The position numbers were made by a program, and so were the translations under genes. Positions 45,301 to 55,899 of a stretch of DNA of 64,000 nt are shown piece after piece; positions within the stretch are counted from its first letter, which is position 1, and each line of letters opens with the position of its first letter. Location of the stretch: assembly GCA_963842065.1 (NCBI GenBank), contig CAWJEW010000002.1, positions 1 through 64,000 of the forward strand, read 5' to 3'. The notes below the pieces were generated by a model. It had not been told where the DNA came from, did no database searches, and saw only the letters and a list, made by a program, of their open reading frames with translations. This stretch comes from CAITWD01 sp963842065. GTDB taxonomy: Bacteria > Actinomycetota > Thermoleophilia > Miltoncostaeales > Miltoncostaeaceae.

Positions 45301-46672
45301 CGTGCCGATGCCGCCCGGGTTGGTGAGCGTGATGCTCGCCCCGCGCAGCTCGTCGGGTGTGATCCCGCCGGTGCGGGTGCGCTTGACCAGGTCGTCGTAG
45401 GCCTGCCGAAAGCCGTCGAAGCCGAGCGCGTTGGCGTTCTTGATCACCGGCACCATCAGGGTGCGGCTTCCGTCCTTGCGCTCGACGTCAACGGCCAGGC
45501 CGAGGTTGACGTTCTCACGGCGCAAGGCGTACGGCTTGCCCTCGCGGCGCTCGAACCCGGTGTTCATGACCGGGGTCTCGGCGCCTGCGACGATGATCGC
45601 CCAAGCGATCAGGTGCGTGAAGCTGAGCTTCTGGTTGCGACCGGCGGCGGCGAGGTCGGCGTTGATCTGACGGCGCTGCGTGTCGAGCGTTGCCACCGAC
45701 AGGGTGCGGAAGCTGGTGGCCGTCGGGACCTTGAGCGAGTCGTCCATGTACTGGGCGAGCACCGCGTTCGGGCCCTTGAGCAGCTGCCCCTCGTCCGTGG
45801 CGGCAGCCGGGGCCGCGCCGTTGCCGGCTGCGCTGTCGGCAACATCGCTTTTGGTGATCATCCCGGCGGGGCCGCTGCCGGCCACGCTGGCCAGATCGAC
45901 GCCGCTCACGGCGGCCAGGCGGCGGGCGACCGGGGTCGCCGGCGGGCCACCCTGGACCTCGGCCGGACGCGCACCGTCGGCTGCCGCGGCGCCCTCGGCG
46001 GCGGGTGCCGCCGTGGGCGTGGCGGGAATCGCGGCGCCGGCACCGACGGCCAGGTAACAGATCGGGTCCGTGATCTGGAAGGTCTCACCCTCGGGCACGG
46101 CGATTCGCTCGAGCACGCCGGCGACGGGCGAGGGGACGGGCGTGTCGACCTTGTCGGTCGAGATCTCACAGAGGTCCTCGTTCTGGGCCACGGCGTCGCC
46201 GGGCTGCTTGTACCACGCGATGACCGTGCCCTCGACGACGGACTCCATCTCGGGCAGCACGACCGCAAACAGGCCCTCCCCGCCACGGGCGGCGGGCGCC
46301 GCAGGGACCGCGGCGGGGGCGGGCTCGGGCGCGGCGGCGGCGCGCGGCGTGCGGGCGCTGCGGGCTCGGGCGGCGGTGCGGGCTCGGGGGCGGCCGCCGG
46401 CGCGGGCGTCGCGTTCGGGTCGCTGGAGATCTCGGCCAGCGCGGACACCGACCTCCACGGTGTCGCCCTCGGCGGCGAGGATCGCCACCAGGACGCCCGC
46501 CGAAGGGCGCGGGCACCTCGACGTCGACCTTGTCGGTCGTCAGATCCAGCAGGATGTCACCGGGGGAGATGGCGTCGCCGACGGCGACCCTCCATTCGAC
46601 GATCGTCCCTTCGGTGACCGACTCGCCGAGTTCCGGGAGGATCACCTGCTGGGTATCTGACGTCGTGGACAC
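42352..46672 (-). CDS. 2-oxoglutarate dehydrogenase E2-E1 fusion with two lipoyl domains, frameshifted
   Basis: This single chain of about 1440 residues has two lipoyl domains (Lys in T-T-D-K-V-D-V near residue 45, and S-T-D-K-V-D-T near 150), then a peripheral-subunit-binding domain (V-A-R-R-L-A-A-V-S-G-V-D-L). The E2 catalytic core ends T-Y-D-H-R-V-I-Q-G-A-E-S-G. The E1 part (about 550 to the end) has V-I-H-G-D-A-A-F-S-G-Q-G and N-N-Q-I-G-F-T-T-D-P. Actinobacterial OdhA/Kgd proteins normally carry no lipoyl domain. GTG 46672 with GGAG six bases upstream is the start. Shifts near 46502, 46440 and 46320-46420 lie in the first linker. Confidence 0.85.
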
Positions 46673-46953
46673 GCGCCGCTCCAATATGTCTTGTGCTGTT
46701 CGCGAAGGCTCGCCCGCACGAGTGTGACGAGGATTTTCGCCGCAATCGTCCGCCATTAGATGATGCCGATCTTACGCGGCGGGCGCCCACGGGCCGGTCC
46801 CGGGACGACGCTGGGTTGCACGGCAGACATCACCGCTGTCCGATGCGGGCACCGTGCTGACCGTACCCCGACGCGGCGCTGATCCCGCGATCGGGTGTCG
46901 CGTGCCAAGCGTGCCGCCGCACCGGCCACGAGGACCGCTGTCCGTGGAGACAA

Positions 46954-47628
46954 CTAGGGCGTAAAGCGGTAGCCCACGCCGGGCTCGGTGATGAAGTGCC
47001 GCGGCGCCGAGGGGTCGTCTTCGAGCTTGCGCCGGATGCGCAGCAGCACCGTGCGCAGGTACTCGCTCTCGCCCTCGTAACCGGGGCCCCACACGTGGGT
47101 AAGCAGCTCACGCTGGCTCACCAGGTGACCCGGGCGGCGTGCCAGCAACGCGACGACGCCCCACTCCTTGGGGGTCAGGTGCACGAGCGCGCCGTCGCGC
47201 TCAACCTGGCGTGCGGCGAGATCGATCTGCAGCGTCCCCGCCGACACGACCGCGGAGTCGGTGTCGGAGCTCGAGCGGCGCATTGCCGCACGGATCCGCG
47301 CCAGGAGCTCGTCGATGCCGAACGGCTTGGTGACATAGTCGTCGGCCCCGGCGTCGAGGGCGGCGACTTTGGCGGCGCTTTGGTGACGGGCGGAGAGCAC
47401 GATGACCGGGACGTCGCTCCAGGCCCGTACGGCCTCGAGGACCTCCATGCCGGTATGCCCGGGCAGCCCGAGATCCAGGAGGATCACGTCCGGGTGGGCG
47501 CGTGACGCCTCGACGATTCCGTCGGTGCCGTCGTGCGCCACCACGACCTCAAACCCGTGGGCGCCGAGGCCGATCGACAGCGCCCGTGCGAACGGCCGGT
47601 CGTCGTCGATGAGCAGGATCGTGGTCAC
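46954..47628 (-). CDS. kdpE: KdpE response regulator
   Basis: This 224-residue OmpR-type regulator has D-D-D-R-P acidic cluster, phospho-Asp in L-L-D-L-G-L-P, Lys in V-T-K-P-F and a C-terminal wing ending G-V-G-Y-R-F. It ends the kdp operon. Its GTG overlaps the kdpD stop (GTGA). It activates kdp expression under potassium limitation. Confidence 0.93.
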   Translation of the reverse strand: MTTILLIDDDRPFARALSIGLGAHGFEVVVAHDGTDGIVEASRAHPDVILLDLGLPGHTGMEVLEAVRAWSDVPVIVLSARHQSAAKVAALDAGADDYVTKPFGIDELLARIRAAMRRSSSDTDSAVVSAGTLQIDLAARQVERDGALVHLTPKEWGVVALLARRPGHLVSQRELLTHVWGPGYEGESEYLRTVLLRIRRKLEDDPSAPRHFITEPGVGYRFTP

Positions 47629-50156
47629 CGGCCGGCCACCGCGACCGCGGGGGGCGCTGGGGCCGGGACGAGGGGCAGGGTGAGCACCATCGTGCAGCCG
47701 CCGCCGGGCGTGTCATCGACCGCGATCGTGCCGTCGAGCGCGGTCGTAAAGCCGCGCGCGATCGCCAGGCCGAGGCCCACGCCACGCGCGACCCTGACGT
47801 CGCCGCGGCGCTGGAAGGGAAGGAAGATCGTCTCGCGATCCTCGGGCCGCACGCCCGGGCCGTGGTCGACGACCCTGATCGTGGCGTCGTTGCCGACCAG
47901 GCCGATGTCGACCGCGACCTCGCCGCCGCCGTGGATCAGCCCGTTTTGCACGAGGTTCGCGACGATCCGCACCACCAGCGTCGCGTCGGTGGTCATCGGC
48001 ACGGCATCGAGGCCGGTGACCACCACCGCCGAGGGCAGGACGCCGGCGGCGGCGACCGCGTCCTCGATCGCATAGTCGACCAGATCGACCAGATCGACCT
48101 CGGCTCTGACGAGTTCCATCGTGCCCTCGTTGACCCGCGTCATGTCGAGCAGCCCCTCGATCAGGCCCGACAGGCGATCGGTCTCGGTGTCGATCGACTC
48201 AAGCAGCGCCTCATGCTGTTCCGGGGTGAAGTGTGCCGAGGGCGACAGGAGGCTCGTCGCGGCGGTCTTGATCGAGGCAAGCGGCGTGCGCAGGTCGTGG
48301 CTGACCGCCGCCAGCAGCGCCGCGCGCAGCTCGTCGGCCTGACGCAGCTGGTCGCGCTCGCGTGCCTCACGCTCCAGGCGTTGGCGCTCGATTACCGTGA
48401 CGATCTGCGAGGCGACCCCGCGCAACAGGGCCTGGCTCTCTGGGTCCTCGAGCCCGCCGGCGACGACCAGCTCGTGCGTGTTGTCGAGCGCGACCGCGGC
48501 GGTCGGTCCGGTCAGGGTGCCCGAGACGACCTCATTGACCGTCGTCCCGTCGTGGCCGATACGCCGCAGCGCGGCACCGTTGAGCTCGAAGGTTCGGACG
48601 AAGTCGGCCAGGAAGTCCTCGAGGGCCTCGTCGCCGAGGCTCACCGTCGAGACCAGGCGCGCCAGCGCCCGCGCGTTGCGCTCGGCACGGACGGCCTGGT
48701 TGCTGCGCCGCGCCGCGACGTCGACGAGGGTCGCGACGGTCAGCCCGGCGACCAGAAACACCGTCAGCGCCAACAGGTCGCGGGCGCTGGCGATCGAGAA
48801 CGTGTGAATCGGCGGGGTGAACTCGTAGTTGCTGATCAGAAACGCCGCGAGGGCTGCGAGCAGACCGGGGACGATGCCGCCGACCGTCGCCACGGCGATC
48901 ACCACCAGTAGGTAGGCCGACAGCGCCTCGGCGAGCGACGCCGAGACGGCACCCGAGGTCAACACCGCGGTCATGACCGGGAACGCGATGAGCCCGAGGA
49001 CCGCGGCCGCGGCCACGCGGCGCTGCGAGATTCCGGATCGCGTCGACCACCAGGACCGGCGCGTGCGGGCACCCGGCGCGGACGCGTCGACGCCGATCAC
49101 ATGCAGATCGATGTCCCCGCGGGCCTCGCGGACGCAGCGCGTGACGATCGACCCGTGCACGAGCTCGGACAGGCGGCTACGCCGGCGTGCTCCGATCACC
49201 AGCTGCGTGGCGTTCTCTGCCCGGGCCATCGCCACCAGGGCCACCGCGACGTCGTTGGAGACAACCTCGACAAAGCGTCCGCCCAGCTCGGTCAAGAGCG
49301 CCACGTTGCTGTCGACCGCGCTGTCGCTGCGGGAGCGCAGCCCGTCGTCGCGGCGCACGTTGACCCCGACGAGTTCGGCCTTCGCGCGCCGGGCCATGCG
49401 TGCCGCCCTGCGGATCAGGCGGGCGGTCTCGGGCGAGCCGGTGATCGCGACCACCACGCGCTCCTTGGTCTCCCAGGCGGTGTCGATGTGGTGGCGCTCG
49501 CGGTATTCCTGCAGCTCCGTATCGACCCGGTCGGCCAGCCACAACAGCGACAGCTCGCGCAGGGCGGCCAGGTTGCCCGGTCGGAAAAAGTGCGTCAGGG
49601 CGGCGTCGATGCGCTCGGCCGCATAGACGTTGCCGTGCGCGAGGCGGCGCCGCAGCGCCTCCGGGGTCATGTCGATCAGCTCGATCTGCTCGGCGCTGCG
49701 CACGAACTCGTCCGGCACGGTTTCGCGCTGCGGGACGCCGATGATCGTCTCGACGACGTCGCTGACGCTCTCCAGGTGCTGGAGGTTGAGCGTCGAGATC
49801 ACGTTGATCCCGGCCTCCAGGATGTCCTCGACGTCCTCGTAGCGCTTGTCGTGGTCGACGCCCGGGACGTTCGAGTGCGCCAGCTCGTCGATCAGCACGA
49901 CCTCGGGGTGCCGCTCGAGGATCGCCTGCAGATCCATCTCCTCGTACGTCTGGCCGCGGTACTCGACCGAGCGGCGCGGGATCACCTCGAGGTCGCCGAT
50001 CTGGGCGGCGGTCTGGGCGCGGCCGTGCGTCTCGACGAGGCCCGCGACCACGTCGGTGCCCCGGGACCGGCGCCGCAGGCCCTCGCCGAGCATGGCATAG
50101 GTCTTGCCGACGCCGGGTGCCGCGCCGAGGTAGATCCGTAGCCATCCGCGTGCCAT
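47625..50156 (-). CDS. kdpD: KdpD potassium-sensing histidine kinase
   Basis: This 843-residue kinase has the KdpD N-terminus with Walker A L-G-A-A-P-G-V-G-K-T, D-E-L-A-H-S-N-V-P-G and a universal-stress-like domain. Four short membrane helices (about 375-480), a GAF-like part and the H-box S-H-D-L-R-T-P-L-A-S follow. The N, G1 and G2 boxes are present (D-H-G-P-G-V, G-V-G-L-G-L-A). Unlike the neighbouring kdpABC, it has no frameshift. It lies 33 bp downstream of kdpC. Confidence 0.95.
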   Translation of the reverse strand: MARGWLRIYLGAAPGVGKTYAMLGEGLRRRSRGTDVVAGLVETHGRAQTAAQIGDLEVIPRRSVEYRGQTYEEMDLQAILERHPEVVLIDELAHSNVPGVDHDKRYEDVEDILEAGINVISTLNLQHLESVSDVVETIIGVPQRETVPDEFVRSAEQIELIDMTPEALRRRLAHGNVYAAERIDAALTHFFRPGNLAALRELSLLWLADRVDTELQEYRERHHIDTAWETKERVVVAITGSPETARLIRRAARMARRAKAELVGVNVRRDDGLRSRSDSAVDSNVALLTELGGRFVEVVSNDVAVALVAMARAENATQLVIGARRRSRLSELVHGSIVTRCVREARGDIDLHVIGVDASAPGARTRRSWWSTRSGISQRRVAAAAVLGLIAFPVMTAVLTSGAVSASLAEALSAYLLVVIAVATVGGIVPGLLAALAAFLISNYEFTPPIHTFSIASARDLLALTVFLVAGLTVATLVDVAARRSNQAVRAERNARALARLVSTVSLGDEALEDFLADFVRTFELNGAALRRIGHDGTTVNEVVSGTLTGPTAAVALDNTHELVVAGGLEDPESQALLRGVASQIVTVIERQRLEREARERDQLRQADELRAALLAAVSHDLRTPLASIKTAATSLLSPSAHFTPEQHEALLESIDTETDRLSGLIEGLLDMTRVNEGTMELVRAEVDLVDLVDYAIEDAVAAAGVLPSAVVVTGLDAVPMTTDATLVVRIVANLVQNGLIHGGGEVAVDIGLVGNDATIRVVDHGPGVRPEDRETIFLPFQRRGDVRVARGVGLGLAIARGFTTALDGTIAVDDTPGGGCTMVLTLPLVPAPAPPAVAVAGR

Positions 50157-50189
50157 GGGCGAGCCTTTGGTGAAGCGTTCGAATCGAGC

Positions 50190-50791
50190 TTAGCGACTCC
50201 CCAGTCGTGCGAGCGAGAGATTGAGATCCAGCACGTTGACGCCGGGTTCGCCCATCACGTCCCAGACCCGACCGACCGTGGCCTTGTCGATGAGCTGCTG
50301 GACGGTCGCCAGCGGCACGCCCCGCGCCGCCGCGACGCGCGGTGCCTGCAGGCGGGCGTTGGCGATCGAGATCTCCGGGTCGAGCCCGGAGGCCGAGGAG
50401 GTCACGGCGTCCACCGGCACCGGGGTGCTCGCCGGCAGGTGGTTGAAGGAGCGATAGGCGGTCAGAGCGCTTTGGACCGCCGTGATCAGCGCCGGGTTGG
50501 TGGGGCCGAGGTTCGATCCGCCCGAGGACATCGCGTCGTAGCCGGACCCGGCCGCCGAGGGCCGTGGCTGGAACCACTGCGGCAACGGGTTGCCGGCCGC
50601 GTCGTCGAACGACTGCCCGATCAGCTCGGAACCGACGATCTGTCCGTTCGGACCAGACGACGAGCGAGCCGTTGGCCTGGTGGTGGAAGAGTGCCCTGGG
50701 CGATGCCGGTGATCACGAGCGGATACGCCAGGCCCGTCAGCACGGTCATCACGATCGTCAGCGCGACCGCGGTGAAGAGCATGCGCCGCAT
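50190..50791 (-). CDS. kdpC: KdpC subunit of the potassium ATPase, two frameshifts
   Basis: The product begins M-R-R-M-L-F-T-A-V-A with one membrane helix. In restored frame it continues G-L-F-H-H-Q-A-N-G-S-L-V and G-S-E-L-I-G-Q-S-F-D-D, then N-P-L-P-Q-W-F, ending V-N-V-L-D-L-N-L-S-L-A-R-L. Extra bases near 50691 and 50658 explain the breaks. ATG 50791 overlaps the kdpB stop by one base (TGATG). KdpC is needed for assembly and ATP affinity. Confidence 0.85.
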
Positions 50792-52855
50792 CAGTGGACC
50801 CCCAGCGCCGTGACGATCAGATCGATGATCTTGATCCCGATAAAGGGCACGATCGCACCGCCGAGGCCGTAGATCAGCAGGTTGCGCCGCAGGATCGACG
50901 AGGCGCCGGTGGCCCGGAAGCGCACGCCGCGCAGGGCCAGCGGGATAAGGGCGACGATGATCAGCGCGTTGAAGATCACCGCCGAGAGGATCGCCGAGTG
51001 CGGGCTCGAGAGGTGCATGATGTTCAAGGAGTTGAGCTGCGGGTAGACGACGACGAACATCGCCGGGACGATCGCGAAGAACTTGGCGATGTCGTTGGTG
51101 ATCGAGAACGTCGTCAGCGACCCGCGGGTGATCAGCAGTTGCTTGCCGATCTCGACGACCTCGATGAGCTTGGTCGGGTTGGAGTCGAGATCGACCATGT
51201 TGCCGGCCTCCTTGGCGGCCTGCGTGCCGGTGTTCATCGCCACCCCGACGTCAGCGACCGCGAGCGCCGGCGCGTCGTTGGTGCCGTCGCCGGTCATGGC
51301 CACCAGGTGCCCACCGGCCTGCTCGCGGCGGATCAGCGCCATCTTGTCCTCGGGTGTCGCCTCGGCGAGGAAGTCGTCGACGCCCGCCTCCTCGGCGATC
51401 GCCGCCGCCGTGCGCGGATTGTCGCCGGTGATCATCACGGTGCGGATGCCCATGCGCCGCATCTGCGTCGAAGCGCTCGCGTATGCCGGGCTTGACGATG
51501 TCCTTGAGGGAGATCACCCCGAGCACCCTGGGTCCGTCGGCGACGACCAGCGGGGTGGCGCCCTGGGTCGAGATCCCGTCGACGACGACTTGGAGCTGAC
51601 GCGGGACCTCGCCGCCCTGCGCGCGCACCCAGGCCTCGACGGCGGAGCCCGCGCCCTTGCGGATGTGTCGGTCGCCGGCATCGACGCCGCTCATGCGGGT
51701 GTGGGCGGTGAAGGGAATGAGCTCGGCGCCTGGCAGGGGCTCGGCGGGCGCACCCTGGTGGGCCTCGACCAGCGCAACGATCGAGCGGCCCTCGGGGGTC
51801 TCGTCGGCGAGGCTCGACTGGACCGCCGCCTCGGCAAGGTCGCGCATCGGGACGTTGGGCATCGGGATGAGCTCGGTCGCCTGGCGGTTGCCGAAGGTGA
51901 TCGTGCCGGTCTTGTCGAGCAGCAGCGTCGAGCAGTCGCCGGCGGCCTCGACCGCGCGCCCGGACATCGCCAGCACGTTGCGCTGCACCAGGCGGTTCAT
52001 GCCGGCGATCCCGATCGCCGACAACAGCGCACCGATGGTCGTCGGGATCAGGCAGACAAAGAGCGCCACCAGCACGATGATCGATTGCGCGGCGCCCGAG
52101 TACATCGCAAAGGGCTGCAGCGAGACGATCGCGATCACGAACACCAGCGTCAGCCCGGCCAGCAGGATGTCGAGGGCGATTTCGTTGGGCGTCCTCTGGC
52201 GGCTGGCGCCCTCGACCAGCGAGATCATGCGGTCGAGGAAGGTCTGCGCCGGGATCGGCGGTGATCCGCACCAGGATGCGGTCCGACAGGACCCGGGTGC
52301 CGCCGGTGACCGCCGAGCGGTCCCCGCCGGACTCGCGGATCACGGGCGCCGACTCGCCGGTGATCGCCGATTCGTCGACCGACGCGATGCCCTCGATGAT
52401 CTCGCCGTCGCCGGGAATGATGTCGCCCGCGACGACCTCGCAGACATCGCCGGCGCGCAGGTCGGTCGAGGCGACCTGTCGGATCGTCCCGTTCTCGACC
52501 ACCTTGGCGATCGTGTCCGCGCGGGTGCGGCGCAGGGCGTCGGCCTGCGCCTGGCCGCGGCCTTCGGCGATCGCCTCGGCGAAGTTGGCGAACAGGACCG
52601 TGAACGCCAGCCACGCGATGATCCAGTCCGCCGAACACGTTCGTCGCGTGCGTCGAGCTTCCGAAGTCCTTGATCCAGAACACGAGCGCCAGCAGCGGTG
52701 GTGACCTCGACGGTGAACATCACCGGGTTGCGGACCATGTGCCGCGGGTTGAGCTTGAGGAACGCGTCGAGCACGGCCCGACGCACCAACGCGGGGTCGG
52801 TGCCGGCGAGGGCGGCGGGTGAGCGTCGGACGGGAAGCGGTGTGCGAGTCGTCAT
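50791..52855 (-). CDS. kdpB: KdpB ATPase subunit, four frameshifts
   Basis: The pieces form one P-type ATPase of about 685 residues. The phosphorylation site L-L-D-K-T-G-T-I-T-F, T-G-E-S-A-P-V actuator loop (A-I-T-G-E-S-A) and T-G-D-G-T-N-D-A-P-A hinge are all present. Extra bases near 52698, 52630, 52255 and 51468 restore the frame when removed, each giving the expected family sequence, such as P-G-Q-T-F-L-D-R-M and G-D-W-I-I-A-W-L. It hydrolyses ATP to drive K+ import with KdpA. Confidence 0.9.
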
Positions 52856-52864
52856 GCGTGTGGC

Positions 52865-54581
52865 CTAGGTGTGGTAGATGAAGTGCTCTGCCAGCGGGCC
52901 GAGCGCGAGGACGGGGAAGTAGGTCAGGCCGACGATGATCACCGTGACCCCGACCAGCAGCGTCGCGAACAGCCCGGTGCCGGTCGGCAGCGTGCCCGAG
53001 GAGGGCGGTGTCGCCTGCTTGCGGCCGAGCGAGCCCGCGATCGCGAGCACCGCGACCATCAGCGCGAAGCGGCCGAGCAGCATGCGATCGCCGAGCGTCG
53101 TGTTGAACCAGGTCGTGTCGGCCGAGATGCCGGCGAAGGCCGAGCCGTTGTTGTTGGACGGCGAGACGAACGCGTAGACCATCTCGCTCAGGCCGTGGGC
53201 GCCGGGGTTGAGCAGCGCGGCCTTGCCGCGCGCGGTCGCGATCGAGCACGGCGGAGAAGCCCAGGGCGACGGCCGGGACGATCAGGATGTAGATCGCCAC
53301 CAGCTTCATCTCAGCGGCCTGGATCTTCTTGCCCAGGTACTCCGGTGTCCGCCCGACCATGAGCCCGGCGAGAAACACCGACAGCATGGCGAGGATCAGC
53401 ATCCCGTAGAGCCCTGAACCGATCCCGCCGGGCGAGACCTCGCCGAACATCATGTTGGTGAGCACGACGCCGCCGCCGAGGGGCGTGTAGCTGTCGTGCA
53501 TGGAATCGACCGAGCCGGTCGAGGTCCCCGTCGCCGAGGAGCCGAACAGCGCCGACGTGGCCGCGCCGAACCGCACTTCCTTGCCGGTCAGATTGCCGCC
53601 GACGACCGTGGATGAGGCGGTCTGGTTGACGCCCTTCGGGCAGCGAGGCGTTGCCGCCGGCCTCAAGGCCCATGACCAGCAGCGCCGGCACGATCCACAA
53701 CACCGCCATGGCGCCGAGGACCGCCAGGCCCTGGCGCCGGTCCTTGCACAGCTTGCCGAAGGTCCATGGCAGCGAGAACGGGATCAGCAGCAGCAGCCAA
53801 ATCTCGAACAGGTTCGTAAAGCCGGTCGGGTTCTCGAACGGATGCGCCGAGTTGGCGTTGAACGGGCCGCCCCCGTTGGTGCCCAGGTCCTTGATCGCCT
53901 CCTGGCTCCCGATCGCGCCCGTCGGCAGCGACTGTTGGGCGCCGGCCAGGGTGTGGACCGTGACCGGTGCGGTGAGGTCCTGGATGACGCCCATCGACAC
54001 CAGGATCAGCGCCGCGACGATGCGAGATCGGCAACAGGAGCCGCGTCACCGTGCGCACCAGATCGACCCAGAAGCTGCCGAGCGTGCTCGAGCGGCGCCG
54101 GATCAGCCCGCGCATCAGGGCGACCGCGACGGCGACGCCGACGGCCGCCGAGATGAAGTTCTGCACGGTCAGGCCGATCATCTGGGTGAGGATCGACATC
54201 GCGGTCTCGCCCGAGTAGTTCTGCCAGTTGGTATTGGTCAGGAAGCTGGACCGCGGTGTTGAACGCCAGCGGCGCCGGCACCGCGCCGGCGTGGTTCGGA
54301 TCCAGCGGCAGGTGCTGCTGTACGCGCTGGATCGCGTAGAGGACGAGCACCGAAACGGCCGAGAAGGCCAGGAGCGACAGCGCGTAGGTGCGCCAGCGCT
54401 GCTCGCCCTTCGGGTCGATTCCGCAGATGCGGTAGATCGCGTTCTCGAGCGGTGCGAAGACCCGGTCGAACGGCGCGGACCCCCCGCCGTAGACCCGCGC
54501 CATGTATCCGCCGAAGATCGGGATCGCCACCGCCAGCGCGACGATGAGGATCACGAGCTGGGCGACATCGTTGAGCCCCAC
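52865..54581 (-). CDS. kdpA: KdpA potassium-channel subunit, four frameshifts
   Basis: The pieces join into about 570 residues with ten or so membrane helices. One K+ filter region is D-L-G-T-N-G-G-G-P-F-N, and another segment is V-S-F-L-T-N-T-N-W-Q in restored frame. Extra bases near 54249, 54022, 53640 and 53247 account for all breaks. GTG 54581 overlaps the kdpF stop (TAGTG). Confidence 0.9.
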
Positions 54582-54670
54582 TAGAGGCGCTCCGGCGCAA
54601 GCAGCGCGATGATCAGGTAGATGGCGAGGACGATGGCGACAACGAGTCCGATCGCGTCGTTGGCGCTCAC
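54581..54670 (-). CDS. kdpF: KdpF small membrane subunit
   Basis: This 29-residue single-helix protein (G-L-V-V-A-I-V-L-A-I-Y-L-I-I-A-L-L, ending P-E-R-L) fits KdpF, which stabilises KdpABC. GTG 54670 overlaps the stop of the small upstream ORF (GTGA) and its own stop overlaps kdpA. Confidence 0.85.
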   Translation of the reverse strand: MSANDAIGLVVAIVLAIYLIIALLAPERL

Positions 54671-54813
54671 GTCTGGTCCTCCGGCGCGTCGCCGAGGCCG
54701 CCGGGGGTGCAGTCGTCGTCGCGCGCGCCGATGATGCGCTCGCAGCCGAAGGCGAACGCCGCCATCAACGCGAAAAACGCCACCATCCCGGCGACAAAGA
54801 GCACATCGAGCAT
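54667..54813 (-). CDS. Small membrane protein leading the kdp operon
   Basis: This 48-residue protein has one helix (L-F-V-A-G-M-V-A-F-F-A-L-M-A-A-F-A-F-G), then C-E-R-I-I-G-A-R and an acidic tail with a second Cys. It overlaps kdpF by four bases, so it is translated with the operon. Small ORFs at this position are seen in other actinobacterial kdp operons. Function unknown; an accessory or regulatory subunit is possible. Confidence 0.7.
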   Translation of the reverse strand: MLDVLFVAGMVAFFALMAAFAFGCERIIGARDDDCTPGGLGDAPEDQT

Positions 54814-55039
54814 GGAGTTTGCCCCGATCGTCTGGGGAACCGTGCGCGGGTGCGCACGCCATGCTCGTGAGTCTGCGTGACGACCTCGCCGAACGCGCGC
54901 CAGCGCCACGTAGATGTCACGCGGCCAGCGATAATTTCACGGGTTTGTCACGCCGTGCGATGCGTCCATCGGGAGCGGTGCTCCGGCATCGTCCCGGGCT
55001 CCGCTGCCCGGGCGATACCGAGACGCGTGCGCCGTCCGA
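54814..55039 (-). promoter_or_regulatory. Probable kdp promoter region
   Basis: 226 bp between the upstream gene and the kdp operon. An AT-richer patch (GCGATAATTTCACGGGTTTG, near 54928) stands out in GC-rich surroundings and may contain the KdpE site or promoter. No -35/-10 pair is certain. Confidence 0.35.
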
Positions 55040-55651
55040 CTAGGCTGCGACGGGCGACAGCGGCGGTCCGGCGAGCCCGGAATCCTTGCGGTGGTGAGGT
55101 TCCCGGTCGATCCACGTGCCGACCCAGGTGCGCACGTATGGGCCGTCGGCCCCGTGGATGATCACCTTGGCCCGGAGCGCGGTGCCGGTGATCGACTCGA
55201 GCGAGCGCAGCAGCGTGTCGAGCGCCTGGCTGTCGCCCGCGGCGCACTCGACCATGATCGCGGGAAGCGCACCCTGGCGGGCGGTCGCCTCGATGCGGCA
55301 GCGCCGGTGACCCGGTGCGATGAGTGCCGGGACGACGCGCTCGATCGCCTGGGCGAGTTCCTGCGCGTCCACAAGCGACGATGTCCGGACCGTGATCGCG
55401 TACTCCCGGTCGACGAGCATCGCGGCGTGGACGATCGGGCGCTCGCTCCGAGCGACGCGTCCGACGGCCTCCGACAGCGTCGTGCGCCGCAGCGCCGCGA
55501 GCCGCTCGCGTGCCCCGGTGCGGGGACGTCTCGCACGGCGTTTGCGGGCCTGGGCGAGATCGACGACTGGCGGATCGCCCGGGGGTGGTGTACCGCCCGC
55601 TGCTGGCGGTGTCGAGGTCGAACCGATGTGGGATACCGCACGGAGGCTCAT
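55040..55651 (-). CDS. Hypothetical protein
   Basis: This 203-residue protein has a Pro/Gly-rich N-terminus, a basic helix (R-K-R-R-A-R-R-P-R) and a folded C-terminal part with alternating strands (Y-A-I-T-V-R-T-S, R-A-K-V-I-I-H-G, Y-V-R-T-W-V-G-T-W). No family recognised. It precedes the kdp operon in the same direction, separated by a 226-bp region. Confidence 0.55.
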   Translation of the reverse strand: MSLRAVSHIGSTSTPPAAGGTPPPGDPPVVDLAQARKRRARRPRTGARERLAALRRTTLSEAVGRVARSERPIVHAAMLVDREYAITVRTSSLVDAQELAQAIERVVPALIAPGHRRCRIEATARQGALPAIMVECAAGDSQALDTLLRSLESITGTALRAKVIIHGADGPYVRTWVGTWIDREPHHRKDSGLAGPPLSPVAA

Positions 55652-55899
55652 GGGTGCTCCTCTGAGGAGGGCCGGGGGGTCGGGGTGGCAGTAGTAACCC
55701 TCCCGCGCGCAGGTGAGAAACGTCTGAGCCGCTCGCTATGGGCGGGTTAAGCCACCGCCAGCCTCCGGCGCCGGGCGCACGCTCTGCGAAACTTCCTGTA
55801 AAGCGGCCATATTCGGTGGCGTCCGGTACGCCGTGGCGGAGCCCACGCCGGGTCGCTTTGTAAAGCGTTCGAGGCGTCCAGCTGTGGGCGGGCTGGGGG

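Noticed and set aside
43732..46617. 961-codon plus-strand frame
   Set aside because: Shadow of the E2-E1 gene; composition is Asp/His/Arg-rich antisense with no motif.
50190..54581. kdpABC as pseudogenes
   Set aside because: All ten lesions I could place are single extra bases with otherwise perfect family sequence, and the neighbours kdpF, kdpD and kdpE are intact; sequencing error is simpler.
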